Shown in pieces: positions 23,016 through 35,790 of a stretch of 64,000 nt of DNA (the first letter of the stretch is position 1; the number at the start of each line of letters is the position of its first letter). Source of the stretch: Polydactylus sextarius (lineage: Eukaryota > Chordata > Actinopteri > Polynemidae). The notes below the pieces were generated by a model. That model was not told where the DNA came from. It did not search any database and saw nothing but the letters and a program-made list of their open reading frames with translations. The stretch spans positions 10,937,001 through 11,001,000 of the forward strand of contig CM028922.1 in the NCBI GenBank assembly GCA_016801845.1. The letters are read 5' to 3'. The position numbers were made by a program, and so were the translations under genes.

Positions 23016-25387
23016 CTATACGTGTTGTTCATCTAATTTGTGTGATTTGAAAAAGTGTCAATAGGTGGATTTCCATTGTTGGAAAAAAATTAATTTCCTA
23101 AAAACTAAGAAGATACAGCTGCAGGTAGAATAAGCAGTTAAACTGAATAGACAACTTAATTTCATGTCAGCTACGTATTAACAGCTGTGAAACAGAAGAT
23201 CAGTGTGTTAACTAATTTTTGAAAAGAGGTAAAAAACCGCATTGATAAAAAAAAAAAAAAAAAAAACGTTTTGCACAGTTTCCATTTCCTTCAATTGTTT
23301 CTAATGTGATACTTACATTTTTTTTTAAATAAAATCACTAATGGTTAAAGCTATTTTAAGACAAAACAATATATTTAATAGACACTGCCATGTCTCAGGC
23401 TCAAAGAATAGCAGTTTTAGCAGAAAATGTAAATAGTAACTTGGAGAAAGAAACCAGGGGGTGAGGTGGATATAATCTGATTGATTCCAATTATTCCAAT
23501 TATCAAATCCATCTTCTGTCACTGTGTATATGTAGAATACATTTCTGGTTTGAAGTGCTGGGCTGTTGGTCCAGAGTGTTATATGATAAAATTCTTGGTT
23601 GTTAGAGAAGATAATGATCATTAACCGAGTGGACAGAGAGAGGAGGCCACACAGGACCATTACATCAAACACTGTCACACACACACATTCAGTCACAAAG
23701 ACCTGAACACATATGAACATGATCTATTGTAGCTTAGCATTAGGTTTCCTGCTATTGTTTTATAGTGTAAAATACACAGTATCAAAGTCTGAAAAACTTA
23801 AGCAAGACAAACAAACATCATACACAGTTTTTTGAAACATGTCCCAGATTATTAAATGGTAAAAACAAGTGAAACCATGAAATCTGAGGAAGTAGGTTCA
23901 ATCGTGAGCTGTTGATTTTCCTCCACTCTTGAGCGATTGATGATTACTTTCAGAGACACAGCTCCTATATTGCAACTGCCTGTCATTAAATGATAGATTG
24001 TGATTATTAAACACTGGACACAAATTCATCAAACACTGTGTATGCTAGCGTGCAACTGCAGCTACAGTTAAAAGAAGCTGTGAGAAGAAGATTAATGTGA
24101 ATTTGATCATTTTCTCCATTAAAGAAAAGAAAATCCACGTAGTTTACCTGGCACACCAAAGAGGAAGACTGTTTTGTAAGAAGAAAATATGAGTTTAAGA
24201 CTTTAATTTGATGTATGCATAGAATGTACCTATAATTACACAGAAATTTCGGTTTAAAACTTTTACTGCTCATAAGGTCAAAATGACATTTTTTTAAACA
24301 TTTTTTAACTAATTAGGAAGACAGAGAGTAATGGTAAAATAAATATCCTTCCAGAAAAGCCCCAATTGTTCAGACAGTAAATGCCAGAGCAGCCAGCTAG
24401 TCTCAGTTAAGCTGAGTAAATGGACACTCAAGCTCTGATAAATTAAATTAATTTATACCACTTCAGTCCTGATTTGACTTTGTTCCTGCAGGATCAACCG
24501 ATTACAGGTGCAGATTTGGTACAATGTATGGTTACAGGTACACAAGCCCTCATTTAGCTCCATTCTCCACCACCTGTGAGAGACAAGTGAGCAGACAAAA
24601 TTCATAATGAGATGATAAAAGACGGGGGCAACAAAGTGGGCTTCGCTAACAGCTGGTCAGAGAGCAAATCCATACTCGGATGCTTTTCAGCAGATCAGCC
24701 CCAGTGTTCAGTAGCAGATCCACCAATGTCTGCTCTGAATGATTGGTGAATGATTTATCAAGTTGCAAGAGGCAGTTCAGTTGGATGTTGCACACGAATT
24801 GGAAGGCAAAAAAGAGGGTCCTTTGCGTTTTTTTTTTTTTTTTTTTTGGAAGAGGATGCTGCCTCTGCAGCCATCTGGGATGTTGGGATGTTTGCTCACC
24901 TGATGATATGACAGGCGACAATGGGATGCTGCAGGTGAGAGCTACCTTCAGCATGAGAGAGCAAGGGGTTGTCAAAGACGCCTACGTCTCACCAGCAAGG
25001 CAGATTCGGTATTTTGCCTCTTGTCAATTTATCTACTCTTACAGTCTGAGTAAACAACATTTCCAGATTCACAAAATATAACCTAGAGGCTATACCTTTG
25101 AAGTATTTTCACATAAAGCTGCACTTTAGGCAAGATACTGCAAGAATATAAAATATATTTAAACTATAGTGTTTTTATGTGAGTTTTTTTAAATGCACAT
25201 AACAAATAACCTTCATGATATTGGCATTTTTATGACTCAGAACAATGTTTAAGGTCAAAATAAGAATTTTATGACTTACTTCTCTGTAACTTTAGATCCT
25301 GATCCTTTTTTTTTTACTAAGAAAAGAATTCTATTGAGTGATGCTTCAAGAAGCAAAACTGTTTAACCTCTGTTTGGTTATTAAATA
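23016..25387. other. Long non-coding stretch
   Basis: No gene. The longest reverse-strand open frame (23325-23720, 131 codons) has no recognisable domain and the composition of AT-rich random sequence. Poly-A near 23248-23266, poly-T near 24830-24847. 24850-24990 is richer in GC and unassigned. Confidence 0.45.
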
Positions 25388-25580
25388 CAGGGCTGCAACT
25401 AACTATCAATTCAATCAATTAATTTAATTCCTTCCTTCTTTTTTTCTATTCTGTTACTACTCCTTTCATCGTAATTGTTAAGTCAAGAAAATATCAGAAA
25501 TAAGTGAAGGGTGCCCCTTACGATTCAGACAAAGGTCTGTGTGATAAGCACTTGAAGATATTCAATTAATTACCACATAC
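25388..25580. mobile_element. hAT-like short transposon fragment
   Basis: It starts AGGGCTGCAACTAACTATCA and includes a TCAATCAATTAATTTAATT segment, then TCAAGAAAATATCAGAAAT and GAAGATATTCAATTAATTAC. These match the layout of the abundant AGGGCTGCAAC elements of fish genomes, which I recall as non-autonomous hAT-type elements. Internal sequence is largely lost. Confidence 0.5.
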
Positions 25581-25623
25581 AGAGGAAAAGATGGTCAAAA
25601 GTCAAATTAGAGAATGTGTTTAA

Positions 25624-25665
25624 ATATATATATATATACACATACATATACATACATACACACAC

Positions 25666-25739
<74 letters not shown>

Positions 25740-25773
25740 TTGTACTCTTTTTTTTTTTTTTTTTTTTTTTTTT
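25624..25773. repeat. Compound (TA)n(CA)n microsatellite and poly-T
   Basis: TA units, CATA units, a short CA run, then about 33 TA units to 25736, followed by poly-T at about 25750-25773. Three open frames across it are artefacts of the repeat. Confidence 0.97.
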
Positions 25774-27039
25774 ACATATTGTCGCAAAAACCTCAGAGTC
25801 CCTGTAGGGAGACCTGAGTTTCACATCAACCTACCCCCTGCTCCTCTGCCAATCTTGTACCCAGTAGGAAATGTAATCATCAGTAAGCTGGATGCCAACC
25901 AATGTAAAACAAGAAAAAGAAGTGGTGTGTAGTAAACCTGCCTATCCTTTGCTTAAAAAAAAAAAAAAACTACAACCTGGGTGTCTATTCTAGTCTAACA
26001 AGGACCGGGTTTATTGAACTACATACTATATATATTCCTAGTCTTTCTGATGACCACTCACAGTGTTTCATACTATAGGTGACATTCACTCGTTCACACA
26101 GTGGCTCTACATATACACTACACTTTATGCTAATCATGTTCACACCGATGGAGGAGCCATCAGGTTCAGTATCTTGCACAATGACATATCAACATGCGGG
26201 CTGGAGGAGATGGGTATAAAACCACTAACCCTCCAATTCACGGAAGACACACTCTCTACTCTCCTTAGTTTAAGCACCAGCATGGTGATATGATAACGTT
26301 GACGAGATCTGTTGTGAAACAAGCGGTGTAGAATTTTTCTTTCTTTCCTTGCTACTGTGAATTTTCCACTGATGCCACTGCCTCATCTTCAAGCTCACGC
26401 TGATGAAGAGTACTAGCTCACTAGTCTAGCTCAGTGGCTAAAGTATTACATACTTTAGCAACATACATAGGTACAGGGTTTCAATAATGTAGGACAGTAC
26501 AGCAACAGCAGCAACAGCAACTAATAATATATACAAACGGTGCATGATGATGTCACCAGTACACTAATTATCTACATTCTGAGCTACCCTTCATTGATAG
26601 TACATACCAACACAGTTTTCAAGACACATTTTACATATGATTATGTCTAACTCTAAGGTAAATCAGTTTGTGATGGATTTTTTTTTTTTTTTTTTTTATG
26701 ACCAGAACAGTTGAGACGATGAGTGAACAGGAGGAGAAGAGGAATGCAATAAACAGACGAGGCACCAACAGAGCTGCTGGAGACATAACCTATTTCATCA
26801 CTTCAAAAGGATCCATTTTTTTCACAATAGAAGCAGAAGCTATGAGAACAGAGCTGGTCATTTCATTGGAACACATATTGTATATATATATGGATAAAAT
26901 TCACTAGCTGTTGAAGATGCACAAAGCAACACAGCTGAACTTAAGAATCAGATTGTATTCATTCTGTTTATTTTGATTTCCACTTTGCTGAAATCAGCCC
27001 ACGCACCTGACAGGGACCTTTTGGTAGACCACGGTGTCT
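25774..27039. other. Non-coding stretch
   Basis: Poly-A near 25955-25968 and poly-T near 26679-26697. A tRNA-like A-box (TAGCTCAGTGGCTAAAG) at about 26428 with a poor B-box-like GGTTTCAATA suggests an old tRNA-derived SINE scrap. No gene recognised. Confidence 0.45.
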
Positions 27040-27345
27040 CACATGTTACATTCGATTTATTCTGAAATGACTTGAAAGCGGCGCAATTATCAGGTGAAAA
27101 TCTCAAGCTTTCTTTTGCTGCCCTCGGTGTAAAGCCCCGCAGACATTTTGCGATCCTAACAACGCCTCTGCTGATGCCTCACGCATAATGAGGCAGCGTA
27201 TCTGCCAGCATCAAATGAATCACTCTGTTTGCTAATGTTTTAACTCACCATGGTGATAAGTTATAAGTTTAAAGTGTTTTATATCAAGCGCGGGTGTTCG
27301 CAGAACTAAGGAACCCGGAGGGCTTATCATGTGGCTCTCATTAAA
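27040..27345. promoter_or_regulatory. Candidate conserved non-coding block
   Basis: A CpG-retaining block in AT-rich surroundings. It has GCGGCGCAATTATCAGGTGA with an E-box CAGGTG (27091-27096), and perfect 6-bp arms GCCTCA/TGAGGC around CGCATAA (27176-27194). No coding frame and no repeat signature. The kept CpGs and GC content suggest constraint or low methylation; function is inferred. Confidence 0.3.
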
Positions 27346-28196
27346 AAATACACTTCATCTTTCTAATGCAATGGATATTGCCAGAGCAAGGCAACATGAG
27401 GCAACTCAAACAACTCCCAGTCATTGGACAGTTATCCACATTTTCATGTATGCTTGAAACAGCAAGAAAGGGGCTGTAGAGGATTTATTTATTTTTTTTT
27501 TTTTTCTTCTTCTTTTTTGGGGTCAAATAATGTGAAAACCTTTCATTTTGATACATAGTAGCAATTTAATTGCAGCACTCACTCTTTTTCTCACCCCGTG
27601 AATCTATTTAAAAGTGTATAAAAAGTGTACTAGATAATTTACATTCTGGTTCCACTGGGTTCAGTAAATGAAAAAAAAAAAAAGTTGGAGAAGCAGGAAA
27701 AAAACAGAATTGTATGACTGTGTTAATCATGTTGAGCTGATTTAAAGTTACAATGTTCCTACATTCAACACATGGTAGAATAGTCTTTTATCACTGGAGG
27801 GGAATATGACTTGGAATATGTATTTAACAAACTGGGTGAAAAAGTTTGAAAAGAGTTTGGTTGCTAAATGTGTTCAGCTACATGTGTTTTGTTTAAGAGT
27901 ATAATATTCTGACTGATAACAATCTGAACCTGAAGAGCAGCATTTACATTTTACAATTTCAGCACCATGGACAGAGATATATTAATTCTGGCCAGATACG
28001 GATCGCATTGTGCTGTATGATGTTCTAACTGAAAAGAAGAAAAAAAAAAAAAAAAAAATTAAATGTACCCTTAAACTAGTTAATCTGTGTTACCAAATAT
28101 GGTTTATTTTTTCTATGGAAAAAAATAGCAAAAAGTTACATTCAGAGAGGTTTAGCACAAATTCATTGCTATCCGCCTATTATTGTTGGTTCTGTT
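27346..28196. other. AT-rich non-coding stretch
   Basis: Poly-T near 27490-27505 and poly-A at about 27670-27683 and 28040-28057. No gene recognised. Confidence 0.45.
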
Positions 28197-28600
28197 GTGG
28201 AAAGGACTCAGGCCTTTTTAATGATGGCAGCATTGCTGTTGCTTAAGGCCAAACAGCTTCTCCAGGCTCTCTGTGGCCTAAAGAGAGCAGACCTCCAGCC
28301 TCACCCATTTTCTACCCTGACACCATTGAAAGAAAACGTTGAACAAAGACAGACACTAAACAGAGTGGTAAGTAGTGCTGAAAAGTTTATTGGTGCCTCA
28401 CTGTCATCCCTGCTGGGCGCTAACCACCAATGCTGCATCCACAAAGCCTCCGATATAAAAACTGACCCCTCAAACCTCTCCAGCAGTCTGTTTTCCTACA
28501 TGTTGGGAGAAGATACAGGAGCATCTGCAGTAGAACCACCAAGGCTGATGAACCCCCATGCTCCTTATATTCTCAGTGCATTCTGCCCACCCCCAACTTT
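28197..28600 (+). mobile_element. Decayed LINE reverse-transcriptase C-terminus
   Basis: The open frame reads KAKQLLQALCGLKRADL, then RQTLNRVVSSAEKFIGASL with PSLLGA-like continuation, an HKASDI segment and PSNLSSSLFSYMLGED. This is the conserved tail that follows the reverse-transcriptase domain in Jockey/CR1-type LINEs (L2, Rex1/Babar): KKAQQRLYFLRRL-like, RVVRTAEKIIG-like, then HKA...DPSHPxHxLF. The usual GRRYR motif is eroded and the frame runs on into non-LINE sequence. The upstream reverse transcriptase and endonuclease are absent, as expected for a 5'-truncated copy. It is dead. Confidence 0.75.
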
Positions 28601-29320
28601 TGATAATACTTATACTAATATTTCCTATCCTAAAATGTTGTGTTATGAAGTATATGTTCCTGAGAAATTTAAAAAAAAAGTTTTTTTTTAATTTTTTTTA
28701 AATGTATGAAAGTGCATAAAACGGCAAAAAAATCAAATAACTGAAATTAAATTCTAAAAAATGACAGCAATATCTTAGACGTCAAAGTGTCAGGTTGAAT
28801 TGTTTTTGACATTCCAGTCACACAACCAACTGATGAAACAGCGTAGCATAATGATTAGTACATAATATATGACATATAGAATCGATGTGTAGTATGAATG
28901 TTTCAACGCAGCTTGAGGTTAAATGTTTCATCACCGTGGAGATGGTTGACATAAACGGAGAACGGTGCCGGTCTCAATTATCACACACAAATTACAGCAG
29001 GTTTTGAGACTTATCACAGAGGGAGGCTAAGAAAATAAAGCATTTTAAAAACAATCAGTATCCAACGCTAATGTGCTGTGGATGTATACTATTCTCACTC
29101 AGTGAAGATCGCAATGGAGACGGCGGAGCTGTTCTCAGTTGGGAAGAAAATAAAAACTAATTGTGGATGGTGTTGAAATAGCTCCAAGAACGCATCAGAA
29201 AACAAACATGAAAAACACAACTATTGGAGACAAACAATATCTTTTTTCCTGCAAAACATTTTGCAGTTTAATTGGTGTTGGCATTTTTTAATAACTAACT
29301 TAGACTAACTTGGAAATAGG
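28601..29320. other. AT-rich non-coding stretch
   Basis: Opposed short poly-A and poly-T runs near 28670-28700. No gene or repeat family recognised. Confidence 0.45.
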
Positions 29321-29835
29321 AACTGGGAATATTTCACTACGAAGATGTATGATATACTGTGCACAATTTGTAAGCAGTATGGAATTAGGGCACAGCGTGA
29401 GTTTTTAGTGTTTCGCACCACAGAGAGATGGTCAGACAGACTGTGTTTGAATGTTTCAGGACCAGAGAGAGAGACACTGTATCGCAATTCAGCTGTTGGA
29501 TTCTCCAAAGTCGGCATTTCTACACTGAATATGTCCTAACAAATCCAGTGGGCTGTCACATTTCAAAGGCTGCCCAAAATCCTGCCTTCTGTTTACAGTC
29601 TTTGGAGAACATTACTAGTATATTCAAGTACTCTATAACCCATTGTGTGACAATCAGCTGTTATGTTGTCATGACAGCAGTGTGGATATGTTGTTTTGAG
29701 CTTTATTTGTATATTTACAGCAACATTAGTTTAGCCTTTGCAGCTAAATGGGTTAAACCCAGCCTGCTGGTTCTTCTTACAGCACATGATTCATAAGGTC
29801 TTGCCCTTGAATTCGGACACATCTTACCCTGCAGC
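29321..29835. other. Possible unclassified transposon remnant
   Basis: Left part has GGAATTAGGGCACAGCGTGA and right part TGAATTCGGACACATCTTAC. Similar GAATTxGGxCACA phrases occur near the ends of common fish DNA transposons. The open frames (29345-29539, 29428-29796) have no domain. I cannot define ends. Confidence 0.25.
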
Positions 29836-31779
29836 ACACCAAACGGTGTCTATTTTCCAATAAAAAGCCAAAGTGAAAAAAGAAAGAAAGAATAAAAACT
29901 TCTCAAAGTATCATTTCATAGCCATTCAGTGGTGTCACAGTTAAAAGCAGCTTTTGCCAGCCTCCATGTCACTTCACGTTGTTACAAGGTAATCACTCGA
30001 GTGCTCTGAGCTCATAACTCCAAGCTCCCATCTAACTGCAGCAAGCTGCAGAGTTCATAAGTAACGCAACGTAAAACACGACTTAAAACCCCAAGAAACT
30101 CAAGACCCTGGGGAAAGAACTCCAAGGGCAGTCTGCTCCCCCACTGCTGTGCAAACACAGCGACTCCCTCCTGGGAGCTCTCAGCTTACACAATGAGGTC
30201 TGAACATGCACAAGAGCCCTGCAGAGGAAGAAAGAGCAGGAAAACACTAAAACCATTACCAGAACATAAAAATAAAGAGCAGTGCATGTAAAAGCATGGA
30301 ATATTACATCCATACCACAGGATAGAATAGCTCATGGCCCAAAACTCTTTGCACTCACAATGACATAAATGGGACATATGCAAATAAATAATTACAGATG
30401 TAGAAAGTACAGAAAGTAGACTAAAAGAAGAAAATCAGGAAACAAACAACACAGATGCTGTAGTGATGATGTGCTCTAACAAAAAAAAGGAAATGCCCAT
30501 ACAGTATGTAGCTGCAAGCATGTTAACTATATCTACATATTCAAATAATCATCATATGCTTTATTTTTATATAGTACAAGAAAACAACCACCAATGGCAA
30601 ATGTCACAATCCCTCACTTTCCAGCAACTTAAATCTTTACTTTAGAAAGGAGATGAGCAGAAGTCTTTCCGCTCACCTCCCAACTCATGCTTACTGATTG
30701 AAGCCCTGGACTGGAGGTGGCTTAACTGTGCCAGCTCTGTTCCTCTGGTCCACCTGCTGCCAGAATACCCTCATCACCCACCTGACAGTCCCCTGAGAGG
30801 ATGCTGTGTTAACACCTACAAAGGGAAGAAATTGCACTTGCAGTCAAAACAACAGAGGTATGTGTGGATGTGTGTCTAGTTGAGATGGGAGTAGAGAAAG
30901 GCAGAAAGAGTCTCATATGCTGGCAGTCACCTTTTAAAAACAACCCTACCACAACTGTTGAAACTTTGAAGACTGCAAACCACAGGCATTCTTCTAAATC
31001 GCTTAATCGTCACAAAATAGTACTCCCTTCTGTAACATGACAGCCAAGAAAAACAAGATAAATACTGCAACCATTCTGGGTTAAATGTGAGTTGAGTATC
31101 ACAAACATATTCAACATCATCAAGTTACAAAATGCATCTAATGAGCAGCTATGACACCGAATCTATTACTTGAAATTAATAGGACAAAAAAGTCTAAAAA
31201 AATGTATATGTGGGTAAACAACAGCTTCTTCCACATCCAGCAAAACTAGAGCACTGAGGGCATCCAAGCGGATCTGTCTCTGCCTATTTAACGACAATGC
31301 TCTAACAATCACTCAGTTTTTAGTTCCAGTTTGCTCTCATAATAAATGGTTGACTTCACCAGCTACTTGTTAACAGACATTCCCTGCCATTCCATGCTGA
31401 GCAGATACTGCAGGTACTGTTGGTTTATCTGAACTTGTTTACTGGCAACAGCTGTGTACAGTTTTATATGGGGTTATTGGCTGTGGCCCTTAAGAGGAGA
31501 CTACATAGTGAATACAGACCAGTGAAGCAAAACAAGGAGCTAAGAGTAGCTGAGTACACCAAAGAGGTGTAGAGTTGGTTCTTGATTCTCAGTGGGTTTT
31601 TTACACTATCAATGACTCTTTGAATGTACATGTTTACGGATGAAAATCATTACTGGATTGACATAAATCCAGGACAAGTAGCAGGCTGATACTAGTGCCA
31701 CAAACCTTCAAGTTTGTTGTAAAAGAGTAGAAAAGTGGGAAAAAAGTGGATTGAATTTTTTAATCAGTGCATATTGTAG
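29836..31779. other. Long non-coding stretch
   Basis: No gene recognised. The 30083-30383 open frames are reverse-strand random frames without a domain. No microsatellite of note. Confidence 0.45.
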
Positions 31780-31849
31780 AACGATTCTACAACACAAGGG
31801 ATCAGCCCACACAGGGCCCTATTCCAGCATGCCATGTACACCAACATCA

Positions 31850-32490
31850 TGCCTAACAATGAAGGTGCTAACCCCTCAAGATGGTGGCTAAAAGTAGTTT
31901 CTACAAGCTCTACCTAACCAGGTCCCATAGGAAAAAAGTTTGACCATCAAATGCTTGCTGGCCAGGCGCCGGCCCCAGGACAGTCTCCAGGGAGGGTGCC
32001 CTGCTTTTTCTAGTCCGGACAAAGTAACACTGTCCCAAAAATAGCTTCTCACCAAGTTGCCTTGAATCATTCTAAGTGTGACATCTCCTTTGGAACCAAC
32101 TGGTCCTCAAGACGCTACCAGAGGCTAATGGACAACACAACTCCCAGGATTACCAAGACACATGAATCTCTCCACCATGTTAGGGTGGTGATTCTCATAG
32201 GGGATAGTGACTGAAAGAATGAGACCATGAATAAAGGCAGACCAAATGAGTTTCCTACACAGGGTGGTTGGCCTTAGAGATACGATAGGATGCACTTGCC
32301 ATAGGAGACATCTGGGTAGACCCAGAACACACTGGAGAGATTAGACTAGGTGTTATCTAGCCTGGGATCCCCCAAGAGGAGCTGTATTGCTGGGGAGATA
32401 GTAATTTTAACTTCCTTGCCTGACCTATTGCCACCGTGACCCAACTCTAGATAAGTGGCTGAAAATGGATTGATGGATAATGGACAAACT
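31850..32490 (+). mobile_element. RTE/Rex3-like LINE 3' end
   Basis: The right half follows the well-known 3' end of teleost RTE-type (Rex3-like) LINEs: GAGTTTCCTACACAGGGTGG, then TAGACCCAGAACACACTGGA, GGGATCCCCCAAGAGGAGCT, a GTGACCCAACTCTAGATAAG segment and a terminal TGGATTGATGGATAATGGA. The left half (31850-32160), with GCTGGCCAGGCGCCGGCCCC and a CCTCTCCACCA-like match at 32168, looks like other parts of the same repeat, so the copy may be internally rearranged. Reading frames are destroyed. A reverse-strand frame at 31888-32070 is not a gene. Confidence 0.75.
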
Positions 32491-34117
32491 GATTACTTTG
32501 AGTGAAATAGATTTTTCAATACAATAAAATACCTTTCAATGCAATGAAAGCAGAACCAATTAGCCATTGGTGGAATCAATGCCATGGAATCAATGAAAAT
32601 GTGTGCTTTAAAAATTCATATGGAAATTAAAATAGAATTCGCCAATTACAAACAAGGAAAGAGGTGTGGTCCAAGAAAAAAATGTGATATATTTTATGTT
32701 TAACATAAATTACCTGTAAAAAAATAAAAAACATACAAACAAAAAACACCCCTCATAATAGTACACACATTAATATTTCCTATGGAATACAAATCACAAT
32801 GTTTTAGTACCATTTATTTGCTTTGTGTAAGTACAAACTACTTCCAAGATCATCCTGCTAAAGAATGAATTTCACATCTTTTTCAGCCTGGCCGAGTTTC
32901 CTCAATACTTACTGTACTTTCTTGTCCGTCCTGCCACAACGGCACATAAGAGCTGCCTAAAGGAGATTTGCACCCACCCCTGGGCTTTACAAAAGGTTGC
33001 ACTTTTCTAACAATAATAAGGATTGCCCTCATTCCAGTTGACTCAGGACAGAGACAAAGAGGATGTTGCTGCCTACAATCATCTGGTAATTGTGACGCTA
33101 ATCATGCCATGATATTTCAGAAAAGCCGACCCCCTTACCCACACACCTCCACACTGTCCAGGCATAGTGTGAGCAAAGTATATATACTGAACCCACTGCA
33201 ACACAGGGAAACAAAAAGATGTCAAGAAAAATGAAAAGCCATCTTGGACTCATTATTGGTTCTTATACTACTATAGATTATTTTTTCAAGGAGGCGAAAG
33301 GGCAGCTTCCATGCAGCCCCCTGTGGATCTTTAAACACACACCACAGCAAAAAAACCATCAATAACTTTGACACTTTAGAGGAATACCACATGCACTATA
33401 TAGCACCTATAGTCTAAGATAAACAAGCATCCTTTTAAAGCAGTCTGTAAAGCATCAAGTTCACTCATGCACTTGAATCAAGTGCACTTGGACGCATTGA
33501 GTTTTCATTTTCCATCCACCAGTGAGGACTAACCTCTGATCCTTGGGTGTGCAAAGATTACAAAACTCATATATGTTTGGACAACAGGTCTTAAAACACT
33601 GAATCACACACACAAAAAAAGGTTGTTTAGGTGTTGTGCTGTTTGTTTGGATTACCAGCCTTAATCAATATTTCAGTACTTGCAATCTTTGTTAAAATCC
33701 AGTGAATTTACTAAAGCTTACAGTTCATACTGCGAAGCTTTGCAGAAATGCCAAGCACAAATCCTGAATGGTTATTCGTGAGGTGCACCTTGGTAACATA
33801 CAGGTGGGTGTCCTTCGTGCTCGGGAGAGCAATATCTAACAAGAATTAGAGCTGACAGGGTTATTTTATTTGGATTCTTGGATTCTGTGGGTGGACCAAT
33901 AAAGAAGAAGCAGGATGAAATTAATACTTAAGATTCTTTCTTGCAGGAATGTCCAGCAGAATTTTCATTAACAACTTTTAGAGAGCCTTTTAGGATAATA
34001 GGACTGACCTTCCCTATAGTTCATACTTTTTTCTGAAAGTTCCCTTAACTTTTATATTTGCTTTGCTTGTCTCTCACCATCACTTTATATTAACTTAAGC
34101 CTCCAGTGTATTAAGGC
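32491..34117. other. Non-coding stretch
   Basis: AT-rich and unique. 32860-33130 is less AT-rich (CCTGGCCGAGTTTCCTCAAT, AATTGTGACGCTAATCATGC) and could be regulatory. A 17-bp near-palindrome GCACTTGAATCAAGTGC lies at 33469-33485. No gene recognised. Confidence 0.4.
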
Positions 34118-34274
34118 CTGTTTCCACCACAGGAACTTTGGGTAATAATACGGGAACTCGGCCGTCGGCCTTACCCTCGGTGGAGACACAACGCCGCAAA
34201 GTGCCGTGAGGGAGGAACTTCCTGAAAAGGTTCCAGCCCCCTGCTGTTACATCGGAACTTCTTGGTGGAAACAT
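34118..34274. mobile_element. Short MITE with GTTTCCACC ends
   Basis: Left end TGTTTCCACCACAGGAACTT and right end, reversed, TGTTTCCACCAAGAAGTTCC form inverted repeats around a CpG-rich centre of about 100 bp. Elements with GTTTCCACC ends and GGAACTTT bodies are common in fish; I recall them as non-autonomous hAT-like. No coding capacity. Confidence 0.65.
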
Positions 34275-34599
34275 GATTTTAGAGACTGAATTCCAGAGGA
34301 CAAAAGGATCAGCTGATCAGCTAATAAGAGCATGTCTGGCTAACTTACCAACAGTAACTGTCTGAACAAGCAAGAAACCAGATTGTGAGACTAGGTGGAG
34401 GATAGAGGAGGTAGATGGAGGATATGGGAGCGTCAGGAGGGTTTTGAACGAAAGACAAATCTCAGTTGCAGCAGGGGATGGATGGTAGAGCCAGTAACAG
34501 AACTTGCATATTGAAAAAATAAATGTTTCAAACCTGACATTGTATGTGGTGTGACTGATTAGATAGTGTAGAGCAGCACTTTTTTTTGCCAGATGAAAT
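34275..34599. other. Non-coding spacer
   Basis: No feature recognised between the MITE and the Tc1 relic. The long reverse-strand frame 34317-34880 covers this and the start of the Tc1 relic but is an accident of the antisense. Confidence 0.45.
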
Positions 34600-35175
34600 C
34601 CAAATGACTTTGTTTGAATTGGACTGGGTCCTATTTGCTTGATATGCACCTGGCCACCACTACCACTGTGACTGCATAGTGGCGACTGTGGAAGGTGGGA
34701 CTGTGCTGATATGGTGCTGCACAAGTGTAAGGGCATAGGGGAGATGACATTTACAGAAGGCACTTCAGGTTTGTGTACCCAAATACTAAATGAAAAGACA
34801 TCTCCCAGTCTCAAGAGGCTTGGCAGGAGATTATTTTTTTCAACATCAATGATCCCCAACACACTGCAAGAACCAAACAATACTTTTTCAAAAAGAAAGC
34901 AAAAAAAGAAAAAAAAAAAAAAAACCCTGACCTGGCCATGTGTGTCTCCTGACTTGAATCTATTTGAAAACCTTTGGAGTATTTCAAAGCAGAAGGTAGA
35001 TCAACAAAAGCCCTCTAGCAAAGAGCAGCTGAAAAGAAACATCTGTGAAGAATGGCAGAACATCTCTCCACAGATTTACGCAAGACCGGTATCATCCATG
35101 CCCAGGAGGACTGGGTATGTCACCTCATATAAAGGCAGACAGGAACATATGAAAAGAATGGAGTCTCCTTAATTA
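34600..35175 (+). mobile_element. Decayed Tc1-like transposase, + strand
   Basis: The + strand frame from 34711 keeps the second half of a Tc1 DDE transposase: GIGEMTFTEGT, PSLKRLGRRLFF, a damaged QHDNDPKHT segment at about 34840-34870 (shifted one frame), then LTWPCVSPDLNLFENLWSIS with the SPDLN...ENLW signature that precedes the last catalytic acid, KEQLKRNICEEWQNIS and VSSMPRRTGYVTSYKG at the C-terminus. In another frame GGTVLIWCC at about 34697 is the GGGSVMVWG block. A poly-A run (34910-34923) has replaced part of the sequence between the two acidic motifs. The N-terminal DNA-binding half is not found. Confidence 0.88.
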
Positions 35176-35790
35176 AGGGTACATTGACTTTGTTGTTTGT
35201 TTGTTCTTTAGGACCTTTCATTATACTTAACTAAACTACACTAATGCCCTCCTGTCTCTTTTACATACTACAATAATATACAAAGTTTTTTCTATTCTTT
35301 TAAATAATAATAACAACAGGTGGGCACTAAGGAAGTACTCATTTGAAGTCTTAGGCTTGTAATATTTCAGTCTGTTGATTTGGTGACACCTTTGGCTAAT
35401 GATGGTATCAGCATCAGCAACTATGCTTTAGCTCTCAGTAAATGCTCCTTAAGATGCCACTTTGTCAGAAATACAACAGCAGAGTAACCGGCCTGAAGTT
35501 TGCGGCACAGTGCAAAAAGTCACTCACATGCTGTTTTAATAAAGGAACAAGTTAAAAATAACTGCAATCACAATCTTAATCCATGCACACACCAGTTTTC
35601 CACAAAACAACAGGGTAAAAGCGAAGAGTCGGTTACCCGACTGGGTAGTTAGAGATGTGCAGTCTGTTGCCTGCAGGTCTTCAAATAACAAGTCAGCATG
35701 GCTAAAAATGACCTTGTAGAAGAAATAAAAAATTTAAAACATCTGATCTTGAATAAAAGCTGAAAATAAATGGCTGGTTTGTTTTGTTGG
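35176..35790. other. AT-rich non-coding stretch
   Basis: No gene recognised. May include the eroded 3' end of the Tc1 relic in its first 50 bp. Confidence 0.45.

Noticed and set aside
23325..23720. 131-codon reverse-strand open frame
   Set aside because: No recognisable domain; composition as expected of AT-rich random sequence; no splice or promoter context.
25570..25824. Frames encoding Tyr-Ile repeats
   Set aside because: Pure translation of the TA microsatellite.
34317..34880. 187-codon reverse-strand open frame, the longest in the window
   Set aside because: It overlaps the + strand Tc1 transposase relic, has no domain and is the antisense of real transposase sequence.
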